Source: an uncultured Clostridia bacterium (GTDB taxonomy: Bacteria; Bacillota; Clostridia; Christensenellales; Borkfalkiaceae). From it: a stretch of 64,000 nt of DNA. Location of the stretch: contig CANRAD010000001.1 in assembly GCA_947628505.1 (NCBI GenBank), positions 1 through 64,000 of the forward strand. Reading direction: 5' to 3'. The position numbers and the translations under genes are program-made. Of this stretch, positions 17,335 to 25,476 are shown piece after piece (within the stretch, counting starts at the first letter, position 1; each line of letters opens with the position of its first letter). The notes below the pieces were generated by a model. It was not told where the DNA came from and made no database searches. It saw only the letters and a list, made by a program, of their open reading frames with translations.

Positions 17335-19463
17335 CGGTGCTTGATAAAATTCACAACAATTACAGCGAAACCGACAGGGAGCTGTTGCTCTCTGCATATA
17401 GCTATGCCGAACAGATGCACGAGGGACAGAAGCGCGCTTCCGGCGAGCCTTATTTCACTCATCCGTGCGCAGTCGCCGAAATTCTTATCGATCTCGGATT
17501 GGACACTCCTACCGTGGCGGCCGCGTTTTTGCACGACGTCGTGGAAGATACGCCCGCTACCGAAGAGGATATAAGAAAGCGTTTCGGCACTGAGATTATG
17601 ACGCTTGTCGATGGCGTAACGAAACTCGACAAGATAAATTACCACTCTCACGAAGAAGAGGACGCGGAGAATTTCAGGAAAATTTTCGTGGCAATGGCGA
17701 AAGACGTGCGCGTTATAATCATAAAACTCGCCGACAGGTTGCATAATATGCGCTCTTTGAATTTCCTTTCCAATGAACGGCAACAGAGAATTGCGAAAGA
17801 GACGCTCGAAGTGTTTGCGCCGATTGCCGGCAGATTGGGAATTTCGCAGATAAAGTGCGAACTCGAAGACCTTTGCCTTAAATACCTCGATCCGGAGGCA
17901 TACGAATATCTCGTAACGAATATTCATCAGGAGTTGAACGAAAGAAAAGAGTTCGTTGATTTTGTAGTTGACCAAATTAAGGATATTCTCAAAGAAAGCG
18001 GCATAGAAGGCGAAGTTATAGGCCGTCCAAAGCATTTCTATTCGATTTACCGCAAGATGAAAAATCAAGGTAAATCTCTCGACCAGATATATGATTTGAC
18101 GGCGGTCCGCGTAATAGTCGACACTACCGAAGAATGTTATGAAATTTTGGGCAAAATTCATAAGCAGTGGAAACCCGTTCCGGGGCGTATTAAAGATTAT
18201 ATTGCAACGCCCAAACGCAATATGTATCAATCTCTGCATACAACGGTCGTAACGAATTTCGGGCAATTTTTCGAAATACAGATAAGAACCACCGAGATGC
18301 ATCGGATGGCCGAATACGGCATTGCCGCCCATTGGAAATATAAAGAGCAGAAGACCAGCGAGACAAATTTCGACGCCCGCCTTTCATGGATACGCGACGT
18401 AATGGATTGGCAAGGCAGTATGGGTGAGAGCAAGGAGTTCGTCGACAGTCTGAAAAACGATTTGTACGACAGTGAATTGCTTGTGTTCACGCCCAAGGGC
18501 AAAGTACTGTCGTTGCCGCTTGAAGCAACGCCGGTCGATTTTGCCTATGCCATTCACTCCGAAGTCGGCAACAAGTGCGTCGGAGCGAAGGTAAACGGTA
18601 AAATCGTCGCGCTCAATTCCACTTTAAAGACGGGGGACGTCGTCGAAATTTTAACGCAGGCCAACGGCAAGGGACCTTCGTGGGATTGGCTCAAATTCGT
18701 AAAATCAGGTTCCGCTCGCGCAAAGATAAGACAGTTTTTCAAGCGCGAGATGAAAGAGGAAAACGTAAAAACCGGTAAGATGATGCTTGAAGCCGAAGCT
18801 AAGCGCCGCGGATTTGATCTCAACGATATCTTAACGGAAAGCTCTTTCAAAAAACTCTCAAACAAGTTGGTATTCAGTTCGGTGAACGAGATGATGGCTT
18901 CCGTGGGCTATGGCGCCGTAAGCGTAAACCAGATAATTTTCAAGCTCATCGATTATTATAAAAAGGAGATCCCCAAAACGGCGGAGGATCTCGATAACAT
19001 CAATCTCAAACACACTCCGGCGGGAAGCGTGGTGGTAAAGGGCGTTGGCGGCTTGCTCGTTTCGTTCGCCAATTGTTGCAATCCCGTGCCCGGCGACGAA
19101 ATAGTCGGCTTTGTTTCCCGCGGACGCGGCATAATCGTCCACAGATGCGATTGTCCGAATCTTGTGAATATAGATAAAAACAGACTTCAACCGGCGCAGT
19201 GGACGGGCGATATCGAGACGGAATTTATTGCGGGCATTGTCGTCATTGCAACCAACGACAACGGCGTTATAGCGTATATTACGGCGGAAATATCCGCAAT
19301 GCAGCTATCTATGACGCAAATCAACGGCAGAGTCAACAAGGATAAACATGCCGAATTCGAAATCAAAATCAAGCTCAACAAGCGCTCGGATATCGATTTG
19401 CTCATAAACCGTTTAAAGCGCGACGGCAGAATAATAGACGTATACAGAACCACAAACGGATGA
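17331..19463 (+). CDS. rel: Bifunctional (p)ppGpp synthetase/hydrolase
   Basis: This 710-residue Rel/SpoT-type enzyme makes and degrades the stringent-response alarmone. Domains in order are an HD hydrolase (H44, H68, D69 in FLHDVVED), a synthetase with YDLTAVRVIV and the RIKD motif typical of bifunctional enzymes, a TGS domain (about 385-445) and a C-terminal ACT domain. The start ATG 17331 is preferred over ATG 17325 because GCGGAGG at 17317-17323 is spaced seven bases from it. It is translationally coupled to recJ. Confidence 0.95.
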   Translation: MTVLDKIHNNYSETDRELLLSAYSYAEQMHEGQKRASGEPYFTHPCAVAEILIDLGLDTPTVAAAFLHDVVEDTPATEEDIRKRFGTEIMTLVDGVTKLDKINYHSHEEEDAENFRKIFVAMAKDVRVIIIKLADRLHNMRSLNFLSNERQQRIAKETLEVFAPIAGRLGISQIKCELEDLCLKYLDPEAYEYLVTNIHQELNERKEFVDFVVDQIKDILKESGIEGEVIGRPKHFYSIYRKMKNQGKSLDQIYDLTAVRVIVDTTEECYEILGKIHKQWKPVPGRIKDYIATPKRNMYQSLHTTVVTNFGQFFEIQIRTTEMHRMAEYGIAAHWKYKEQKTSETNFDARLSWIRDVMDWQGSMGESKEFVDSLKNDLYDSELLVFTPKGKVLSLPLEATPVDFAYAIHSEVGNKCVGAKVNGKIVALNSTLKTGDVVEILTQANGKGPSWDWLKFVKSGSARAKIRQFFKREMKEENVKTGKMMLEAEAKRRGFDLNDILTESSFKKLSNKLVFSSVNEMMASVGYGAVSVNQIIFKLIDYYKKEIPKTAEDLDNINLKHTPAGSVVVKGVGGLLVSFANCCNPVPGDEIVGFVSRGRGIIVHRCDCPNLVNIDKNRLQPAQWTGDIETEFIAGIVVIATNDNGVIAYITAEISAMQLSMTQINGRVNKDKHAEFEIKIKLNKRSDIDLLINRLKRDGRIIDVYRTTNG

Positions 19464-20068
19464 AAATAATAAAAATCGAACCTTACGGCTTTGCAAGCAA
19501 TTCATATCTTATTACCGCCGACGGAAAAACGGCCGTCGCGGTAGATCCGTCCGAGCCGCGTATTCTCGATATATGCCGTCGGAACAATCTGAAATGCGAA
19601 TACGTTATTCTCACTCACGGCCATTTCGATCATGTCGGCGGTTGCGCGGCGCTTCAAAATACAGGCGCGCGTATATTGTGCGGCGAAGCGGAGAAAGAGC
19701 TCATCTTCGGCGACGACTATCTCGGAATGTTCGGCGGAGTTTCGTTTCCCCGTTTTAAAATCGACGATACGCTTTCCGACGGCGAGAACTTTTCGCTGTG
19801 CAGAATAGACTTCACCGCTGTTCATACTCCCGGACATTCGGCAGGCAGTATGTGTTATGCGTCCGAAAATAATCTTTTTTCGGGCGACACACTTTTCAGA
19901 CTGAGCGTGGGACGAACCGACCTTCCGACAGGCGATATGAAAGCGCTCGGCAAAAGCCTTGCCAAAATTGCGGCATTGTCCGCGAAAAACGTCTATCCCG
20001 GACACGGCGAAAATACCGAGCTCGATTTCGAAAGGCAAAACAACCCTTATTTGAAATATATATGTTGA
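19460..20068 (+). CDS. MBL-fold metallohydrolase (glyoxalase II-like)
   Basis: This 202-residue metallo-beta-lactamase fold protein has the metal motif THGHFDHVGG (about 53-62), a later His in HTPGHSAGS, an Asp in FSGDTLF and a C-terminal His in YPGHGENTE. It resembles the short YcbL/YqgX hydroxyacylglutathione-hydrolase-like group. Its true substrate is unknown. Its ATG overlaps the rel stop and its end overlaps hemZ by 7 bp, so the genes are co-translated. Confidence 0.88.
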   Translation: MKIIKIEPYGFASNSYLITADGKTAVAVDPSEPRILDICRRNNLKCEYVILTHGHFDHVGGCAALQNTGARILCGEAEKELIFGDDYLGMFGGVSFPRFKIDDTLSDGENFSLCRIDFTAVHTPGHSAGSMCYASENNLFSGDTLFRLSVGRTDLPTGDMKALGKSLAKIAALSAKNVYPGHGENTELDFERQNNPYLKYIC

Positions 20069-21420
20069 ATACAAATTGCGAGTATCTGCGGCAGGAAATA
20101 ATGGAAGTGCTCCGCGCTTTCGGCAAAGAGGAAGATGAGCTCACCCATTATTTTTCCTATTCGGGCGGCAGATTTTTAAATTCAATCGAGTACAATTCGA
20201 AATTTTACGATTTCGAAGATGATTTCGAACCTCGGAACGATATAGAGTACAAGCGCTATGCCAAGCGGTTTGCCAAGCTCGCCGTATACTCGGTTTTGTC
20301 CGCCGTTACGGGCGTAAGTCTGCCTTGGGGCGCGCTTACGGGTATACGCCCTACCAAACTCGCATATATGGAGCGTGAAGCGGGCAGAGATTTCGTAACT
20401 TTGTTCCGGAAAATGCAGGTATCCGCAGACAATATCGAGCTCGTATCGCGGGTTCTTGCCGAGCAGGAGCCCTATCGTTCGGGCGGCAAATCATTGTATG
20501 TTTCTCTTCCGTTTTGCCCTACGAAATGCGACTACTGTTCGTTTATAACCGCTCCGATTGATAAAACTCGCGAATACGTCGGCGAATATCTTGATTGCGT
20601 GATAAAAGAGATAACTTCGTCCGCGGGAATTGCGGCGGGCGCGCGCAGCGTTTATGTCGGCGGAGGAACGCCTTTTGTGCTGGGAGCAAAAGAATTGGGC
20701 CGCATATATGCCACAATCAACGCCGTTTTGCCCGATTGCGAAGAATTTACGGTTGAGGCAGGCAGACCGGATACTTTCAGCGAAGAAAAATTGTCGGTGT
20801 CCAAAGAGCACAAGGTTACGCGCATATGCGTCAATCCGCAGTCTTTCAACGATTCCACGCTTGCGGCTATCGGAAGAAAACACACGGCAGAGCAGACGTT
20901 GAGGGCTTACGAGCAGGCGGAAAAGTTCGGTTTCGATATAAATATCGACCTTATAGCGGGGCTTGCCGAAGAAACGCCGGAAGATTTCGCGTATTCGTTG
21001 CGTAAAGCAATCGAGCTTTCTCCCGCCGATATAACCGTTCACACGCTTTCGCTCAAAGCGGGGGCAAAACTTAAAGAAAACGTAAAAAGGCTCAATATCG
21101 CGGGAATAGAGGAGATGATTTCCCTTTCGCGCGAGTTGCTCACGGCGGCAGGTTACCGTCCATATTATCTTTACCGTCAGAAATATCAGGCCGGCGGGCT
21201 TGAAAACGTCGGTTGGTGCAAAAAGGGCAAAGCATGTCTGTATAATATCGATGTTATGGAGGAATTTGCCGACAACATAGCAGTCGGCGCAAATGCCGTT
21301 TCCAAGCGGATTTTTGCAAAGGATGAGAGGATAGAACGTTGCGCCTCGCCGAAAGACATACCTACTTATCTTTCCAAAATAGACGGGATAATATCAAGAC
21401 GTATTGAGTTTTTCAAATAA
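20062..21420 (+). CDS. hemZ: HemZ-like radical SAM coproporphyrinogen dehydrogenase family protein
   Basis: This 452-residue protein has an N-terminal domain of about 135 residues specific to HemZ, then a radical SAM core with cluster cysteines C152, C156 and C159 (FCPTKCDYCSF) and the HemN-like GGGTPFVL and DLIAGLAEETPEDF segments. Position after rel and the MBL gene is typical for clostridial hemZ. Its role in haem synthesis is not firmly proven in the family, and no other haem genes are in the window. Confidence 0.85.
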   Translation: MLNTNCEYLRQEIMEVLRAFGKEEDELTHYFSYSGGRFLNSIEYNSKFYDFEDDFEPRNDIEYKRYAKRFAKLAVYSVLSAVTGVSLPWGALTGIRPTKLAYMEREAGRDFVTLFRKMQVSADNIELVSRVLAEQEPYRSGGKSLYVSLPFCPTKCDYCSFITAPIDKTREYVGEYLDCVIKEITSSAGIAAGARSVYVGGGTPFVLGAKELGRIYATINAVLPDCEEFTVEAGRPDTFSEEKLSVSKEHKVTRICVNPQSFNDSTLAAIGRKHTAEQTLRAYEQAEKFGFDINIDLIAGLAEETPEDFAYSLRKAIELSPADITVHTLSLKAGAKLKENVKRLNIAGIEEMISLSRELLTAAGYRPYYLYRQKYQAGGLENVGWCKKGKACLYNIDVMEEFADNIAVGANAVSKRIFAKDERIERCASPKDIPTYLSKIDGIISRRIEFFK

Positions 21421-21437
21421 TTTGACAAGCAAAGTAA

Positions 21438-21470
21438 AAGCACGGCTGAATAAACCGTGCTTATATTTTT
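21438..21470. terminator. Terminator between hemZ and the XRE regulator
   Basis: AAGCACGG (21438-21445) pairs with CCGTGCTT (21455-21462), followed by ATATTTTT. It ends hemZ. On the reverse strand the same stem lies at the end of the regulator gene and is followed by TTTTACTTTG, so it may act both ways. Confidence 0.85.
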
Positions 21471-21706
21471 ACGTTTTTATTGAATTTTATCTTTGCTCCC
21501 GTTTCGTCCTCCAACCCGACAAGGTAGTCTGTCGAAACATTGAAATAGTTTGCAATCATAATCAACTCGTCCAAACTCGGTTCGTTATAGCCAGTTTTCC
21601 AGCGCGTCATTTTCTGCTTGGGTATCTGTAATTCATTGCAGATATCTTTTTGCATTTTTCCGCTTTCCGATAAAAGCTCGCTTATTCTTTCGGTAAATAA
21701 ATTCAA
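21461..21706 (-). CDS. XRE-family transcriptional regulator (module 1)
   Basis: This 81-residue Cro/CI-type helix-turn-helix protein has its recognition region around MQKDICNELQIPKQKMTRWKT, followed by NEPSLDELIMIANYFNVSTDYLVG. Translation starts at TTG 21706 behind GAGGTGG. It has no dimerisation or ligand domain beyond the HTH fold, and a basic tail ends it. It is divergent from the lipoprotein gene at 21828, and three copies of one palindrome lie in the shared region. It is probably an autoregulated repressor of that gene (inference). Confidence 0.85.
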   Translation of the reverse strand: MNLFTERISELLSESGKMQKDICNELQIPKQKMTRWKTGYNEPSLDELIMIANYFNVSTDYLVGLEDETGAKIKFNKNVKI

Positions 21707-21726
21707 TTTTCCACCTCAAAAAAATA

Positions 21727-21804
21727 GTATCAAAAATAGTAACTATATTATTGACAATTACTAAAATAGTAATTATAATGGATTTTAGTTTCTAAAATAG
21801 TAAC
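21727..21804 (+). promoter_or_regulatory. Promoter with three palindromic operators (module 1)
   Basis: A perfect promoter TTGACA (21751-21756) and TATAAT (21774-21779) has a 17-bp spacer that is the palindrome ATTACTAAAATAGTAAT. Related 17-mers are GTATCAAAAATAGTAAC (21727-21743) and GTTTCTAAAATAGTAAC (21788-21804). Centres lie 30 and 31 bp apart, about three helical turns. A partial copy (AAAATAGTAT) is at 21721-21730, next to the regulator's ribosome binding site. Confidence 0.82.
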
Positions 21805-21827
21805 TGATTTGATTATGTGAGGTAGAG

Positions 21828-22628
21828 ATGAAAAACAAACTTTTAGCGCTTATCTTGGGCGCGGCGATGGCATTTGGCGGTCTTTTTGCATTTTCCGCAT
21901 GCGCGGACGGTAACGGTGAAAACGGCGGCAGCGGAAGTCAAGGCGGAGGCGGTGGACAAGGCGGCAGTGGCAGCGACAAGACGACTGTCGACAATTTCGA
22001 CGAGTGGTACGCGGCTATAATGGACACGATCCACAGCGACAACTATTCCTATGAGTTAATTGTGGCTAACGGTTCACAGCAGCAACAGCCGATTACTGTT
22101 AAAAGACAGGGCGCCAATGTGGGCGCCTCTGTGACAGACATATACATGCTGTACGGGTTGGTAGGCGAACACACATTCAGATATTATGATAATTTTGATG
22201 AGTCGTGGCAGTGCACCGAGTATTCCGATAGCGAAACAAGCGAAAAGGGTACATATTATGCTCGGCTCCAATTTGAATTGGGTTGTTTCGCACTGAGGGA
22301 TGAAGGATTGTGTTCGGCTTTCGGGGATGCATTGATGTATTCCGGCACGGATTTCTATATTGAAGACGAAGACGATTTGAAAGCGATTGCGGCGGAGAGA
22401 TACGATGACGTGGTTTATGACGCAACCGAGGGCACATATACCGTTGAATATGTAAGTCAAATATCCGGCGCCGATATTTATACTTATACGTTTAAATTCC
22501 TCAACGGCAAGGTATCGAGCGTCGTGGCTAAAAACGGAGAACACGTCAGAACATATAGAAATTTCAATTACGGCAATGCAAGCATTACAATTCCCGACGA
22601 AGTCCTCGCGATAATGCCTTCCGATTAA
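21828..22628 (+). CDS. Predicted lipoprotein of unknown function
   Basis: This 266-residue protein has a lipoprotein signal peptide with lipobox FSAC (Cys about 25). A 25-residue Gly/Ser-rich linker follows, then a domain of about 215 residues rich in Tyr, Asp and Glu. I do not recognise the domain; the late segment (TYTVEYVSQISGADIYTYTF) suggests a beta-rich fold. It is the only evident target of the divergent XRE regulator and has a near-perfect promoter with an operator in its spacer, so its expression is probably tightly repressed and strong when released. The start follows GAGGTAGAG. Confidence 0.8.
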   Translation: MKNKLLALILGAAMAFGGLFAFSACADGNGENGGSGSQGGGGGQGGSGSDKTTVDNFDEWYAAIMDTIHSDNYSYELIVANGSQQQQPITVKRQGANVGASVTDIYMLYGLVGEHTFRYYDNFDESWQCTEYSDSETSEKGTYYARLQFELGCFALRDEGLCSAFGDALMYSGTDFYIEDEDDLKAIAAERYDDVVYDATEGTYTVEYVSQISGADIYTYTFKFLNGKVSSVVAKNGEHVRTYRNFNYGNASITIPDEVLAIMPSD

Positions 22629-22697
22629 TCTTACTGAGATTTGTTCAAAAGCGGATTAAATAACTCCATACTTTTTACGATTTTTCCTTAAAAACGT

Positions 22698-22726
22698 TTG
22701 CTATTTTCGCGCGCGTATGTTAAAAT
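22698..22726 (+). promoter_or_regulatory. rpsO promoter
   Basis: TTGCTA (22698-22703), a 17-bp spacer and TAAAAT (22721-22726) predict an mRNA leader of about 80 nt before rpsO. Confidence 0.78.
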
Positions 22727-22742
22727 ACTGTCCGTTACGGAT

Positions 22743-22777
22743 ACAAAGGGGTGCGAACACTCAACGGCCTTCTTTGT
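22743..22777 (+). promoter_or_regulatory. Candidate rpsO leader hairpin
   Basis: In the predicted rpsO leader ACAAAG (22743-22748) can pair with CTTTGT (22772-22777) across a long loop, upstream of the AGGAGG site. S15 represses its own translation through leader structures in several bacteria, so this is a place to look. The structure itself is only modestly supported. Confidence 0.35.
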
Positions 22778-22811
22778 TTGCCGCGAATATTTCCATAGGA
22801 GGATAAAGCAA

Positions 22812-23066
22812 ATGGAAAAGTCCGAAATCATCGCAAAGTATGCATTAAAGGAGGGCGACACGGGTTCGCCCGAAGTGCAGATTGCTCTTCTCACCGAGAG
22901 AATCAATCACCTTAACGAGCACCTTAAAGAGCACATACACGATAATCATTCGCGTCGTGGCCTTTTGAAAATGGTAGGCCGCCGCCGTGGTCTTTTGGAC
23001 TATCTCAAATCCAAGGATATCGAAAGATATCGTGCAATCGTTGCGGCTTTGGGATTGAGAAAGTAA
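22812..23066 (+). CDS. rpsO: 30S ribosomal protein S15
   Basis: This 84-residue protein has the S15 core ([44 protein letters not shown]) that binds the 16S rRNA central domain. It is a few residues shorter at the N terminus than typical S15. The upstream reading frame is open, but ATG 22812 is set by AGGAGG 12 bases before it. It is followed by pnp, the usual bacterial order. Confidence 0.97.
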   Translation: MEKSEIIAKYALKEGDTGSPEVQIALLTERINHLNEHLKEHIHDNHSRRGLLKMVGRRRGLLDYLKSKDIERYRAIVAALGLRK

Positions 23067-23079
23067 ATATTAAAAAATT

Positions 23080-23109
23080 TGAGCGGGGTGGTATATTCCG
23101 CTCATTTTT
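23080..23109 (+). terminator. Terminator after rpsO
   Basis: TGAGCGG (23080-23086) pairs with CCGCTCA (23098-23104) and is followed by five T residues. Some readthrough into pnp is likely because no promoter was found between them. Confidence 0.85.
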
Positions 23110-23116
23110 CATAAGT

Positions 23117-23134
23117 CCGCGGCGGGCGCCGCGG
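23117..23134 (+). promoter_or_regulatory. GC-rich hairpin in the pnp leader
   Basis: CCGCGGC (23117-23123) and GCCGCGG (23128-23134) form a perfect 7-bp stem with loop GGGC, 29 bp before pnp. In E. coli the pnp leader hairpin is cut by RNase III for PNPase autoregulation. An analogous role here is inference only. Confidence 0.5.
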
Positions 23135-23163
23135 GCATAAGGAAAGAAAAGGAGTATAGGATA

Positions 23164-25260
23164 ATGACAAATTTCAAACAATTCACAACAACAATAGGCG
23201 GCAGAGAAGTCGTCGTCGAAACAGGCAAATACGCCGAACAGACGAACGGCTCGTGCGTGGTCCGTTGCGGCGATACTGCCGTAATGGTTTCGGTATGTAT
23301 GTCTCCCGCTCCCCGCGAAGGTATGGATTTCTTCCCCCTTCAAGTGGACTATGACGAGAAGATGTACGCCGTAGGCAAAATTCCCGGCGGTTTCAAAAAA
23401 CGCGAAGGAAGAGCAAGCGACAAAGCTATTTTGACTGCAAGGCTCATAGACAGACCTCTTCGCCCGCTGTTCCCCAAAGGACTTTATAACGACGTAGTGG
23501 TAACGGCGCAGGCAATCTCGGTAGAGCCCGACGTCTCTCCCGAACCTCTCGCCATGATAGGTTCATCCGTAGCTCTTGCCATTTCCGATATCCCTTGGGC
23601 AGGCCCCACGGGTTCGGTGGTAGTAGGCATGGTAGACGGCAAATATGTAATAAATCCCGACCTTGCGCAGAGACAGCAGAGCGCCATTCATTTAAATCTT
23701 GCGGGCACTAAGGACGCGATTTTAATGATAGAGGCGGGCGCCAACGAAGTTACTAACGAGGAAATGGTCGGCGCCATAATGTTCGGTCATAAAGAAATTC
23801 AGAAAATCTGCGCGTTTATCGAGGACGAGATTGTTCCCGCGGTAGGCAAGCCCAAACTCGAAATCGAACTTTATCATATTCCCGAGGAATTGGATAAAGA
23901 AGTGCGCGCTTATGCTTCGGAAAAAATCGATTGGGCTATCGATACTTTTGACAGACAGGAGAGAGAAAGAAGACAAAACGAAGCGGAAGCCGAAGTGCTC
24001 GCTCATTTTGCGGAGATTTATCCCGAAAATACGCGTGAGATAAAGGACAGCCTTTACTATCTCACAAAAGAAAAGGTTCGCGCCAAGATATTCGACAAGG
24101 GAATACGTCCCGACGGCAGAGGGTTGAAGGATGTTCGCCCCATCTGGTGCGAACGCCATGTTCTCCCCCGCGTGCACGGCTCGGCCGTGTTTACCCGCGG
24201 ACAAACTCAAACCTTAACGACTTGTACGCTTGCGATGCTCACCGAAGCACAGAAACTCGAAGGTCTTGACGAGGAAACTTCAAAAAGATATATGCACCAA
24301 TATAACTTCCCCGGCTATTGCACGGGCGAGGCAAAGGCGCTTCGTTCTCCCGGCAGACGTGAAATAGGGCACGGCGCACTTGCGGAACGCGCTCTTATTC
24401 CCGTACTTCCCGACGAGGAGAGCTTCCCCTATGCGATAAGAGTAGTCAACGACATAATGTCGTCCAACGGTTCGTCGTCAATGGCTTCGGTATGCGGCTC
24501 AACAATGGCGCTTATGGACGCGGGCGTGCCCATAAAGGCTCCCGTCGCCGGCGTGGCAATGGGCCTTATCAAAAACCAGGAGACGGGCGAGTTCAAAGTT
24601 CTCACCGATATTCAGGGCCTCGAAGATTTCCTCGGCGATATGGACTTTAAAGTGGCGGGCACCACAAAGGGCATAACCGCCATTCAGATGGATATAAAGA
24701 TTAAGGGCATTTCCGAAGAGATAATGCACACCGCCATAGATCAGGCAAACGAGGGCAGACAGTTCATTCTCTCCAAGATGCTCGAATGTGTTCCCGAAGT
24801 TGCGCCTCAGCTTTCCGTATACGCGCCCAAGATAATAAGTTTCGAAATCGATCCCGAAAAAATCGGCGACGTAATAGGCAAGCAGGGTTGCGTAATCAAG
24901 AAGATAATGGAAGAGACCGGCACGGAAATCGAATTCAACGACGACGACAGCGGCAGAGGCTATATTTCATGCACGGGCCCCATAGAGAATGCCGAGCGCG
25001 CCAAGTCTATCGTTCTTTCGATTGCTCACGATCCCGAAGTGGGAGATATGTTCGTCGGCACGGTAGTGAGAATTTTGAATTTCGGCGCTTTCGTCGAATT
25101 TGCTCCCGGCAAAGACGGCATGATTCACATCTCCAAACTTTCCGACAAGCGCGTCGACAAGGTTGAGGACGTGGTAAAAATCGGCGATACGGTCAAAGTT
25201 GAAATAATCAAAATCGGCGATAAGGGCATAGATTTGAAGTTGCTCGAAAAACTTTCTTGA
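23164..25260 (+). CDS. pnp: Polyribonucleotide nucleotidyltransferase (PNPase)
   Basis: This 698-residue phosphorolytic 3'-5' exoribonuclease has two RNase PH-like halves joined by a helical linker, a KH domain (IGDVIGKQGCVIKKIMEETGTEIEF, about 563-590) and a C-terminal S1 domain (about 620-692; FVGTVVRILNFGAFVEF). The start ATG follows AAGGAG. It stands after rpsO and its own terminator follows at 25273. Confidence 0.97.
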   Translation: MTNFKQFTTTIGGREVVVETGKYAEQTNGSCVVRCGDTAVMVSVCMSPAPREGMDFFPLQVDYDEKMYAVGKIPGGFKKREGRASDKAILTARLIDRPLRPLFPKGLYNDVVVTAQAISVEPDVSPEPLAMIGSSVALAISDIPWAGPTGSVVVGMVDGKYVINPDLAQRQQSAIHLNLAGTKDAILMIEAGANEVTNEEMVGAIMFGHKEIQKICAFIEDEIVPAVGKPKLEIELYHIPEELDKEVRAYASEKIDWAIDTFDRQERERRQNEAEAEVLAHFAEIYPENTREIKDSLYYLTKEKVRAKIFDKGIRPDGRGLKDVRPIWCERHVLPRVHGSAVFTRGQTQTLTTCTLAMLTEAQKLEGLDEETSKRYMHQYNFPGYCTGEAKALRSPGRREIGHGALAERALIPVLPDEESFPYAIRVVNDIMSSNGSSSMASVCGSTMALMDAGVPIKAPVAGVAMGLIKNQETGEFKVLTDIQGLEDFLGDMDFKVAGTTKGITAIQMDIKIKGISEEIMHTAIDQANEGRQFILSKMLECVPEVAPQLSVYAPKIISFEIDPEKIGDVIGKQGCVIKKIMEETGTEIEFNDDDSGRGYISCTGPIENAERAKSIVLSIAHDPEVGDMFVGTVVRILNFGAFVEFAPGKDGMIHISKLSDKRVDKVEDVVKIGDTVKVEIIKIGDKGIDLKLLEKLS

Positions 25261-25272
25261 TTAAAGTATGAT

Positions 25273-25310
25273 AAACGGCGCGGCCATTATCGGTTGCGCC
25301 GTTTTAATTT
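25273..25310 (+). terminator. Terminator after pnp
   Basis: AAACGGCGC (25273-25281) pairs with GCGCCGTTT (25296-25304), followed by TAATTTT. Confidence 0.88.
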
Positions 25311-25370
25311 TACAGCTTATAAAACGCGTTTGCGCACGGCTTTGCAACGGTGCGCCGACGGTTCAAATGC

Positions 25371-25399
25371 TTGACTTTGACGGACGAAAATACTATAAT
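25371..25399 (+). promoter_or_regulatory. uvrBA promoter
   Basis: TTGACT (25371-25376), a 17-bp spacer and TATAAT (25394-25399) lie 77 bp before uvrB. No GAAC-N4-GTTC type Firmicute LexA box is visible at the promoter, so SOS control is not supported by the sequence. Confidence 0.85.
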
Positions 25400-25476
25400 C
25401 AAACAAAAGTTTTTATTGTTTATGCATTGCAATTTGTTGTAATCATTCGGTTTAAGGGATATACTTTTTTAAGAAT

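Noticed and set aside
17160-18332. 390-codon reverse-strand open frame
   Set aside because: It runs antisense through recJ and rel, both unmistakable. Long antisense frames are common here because of codon bias.
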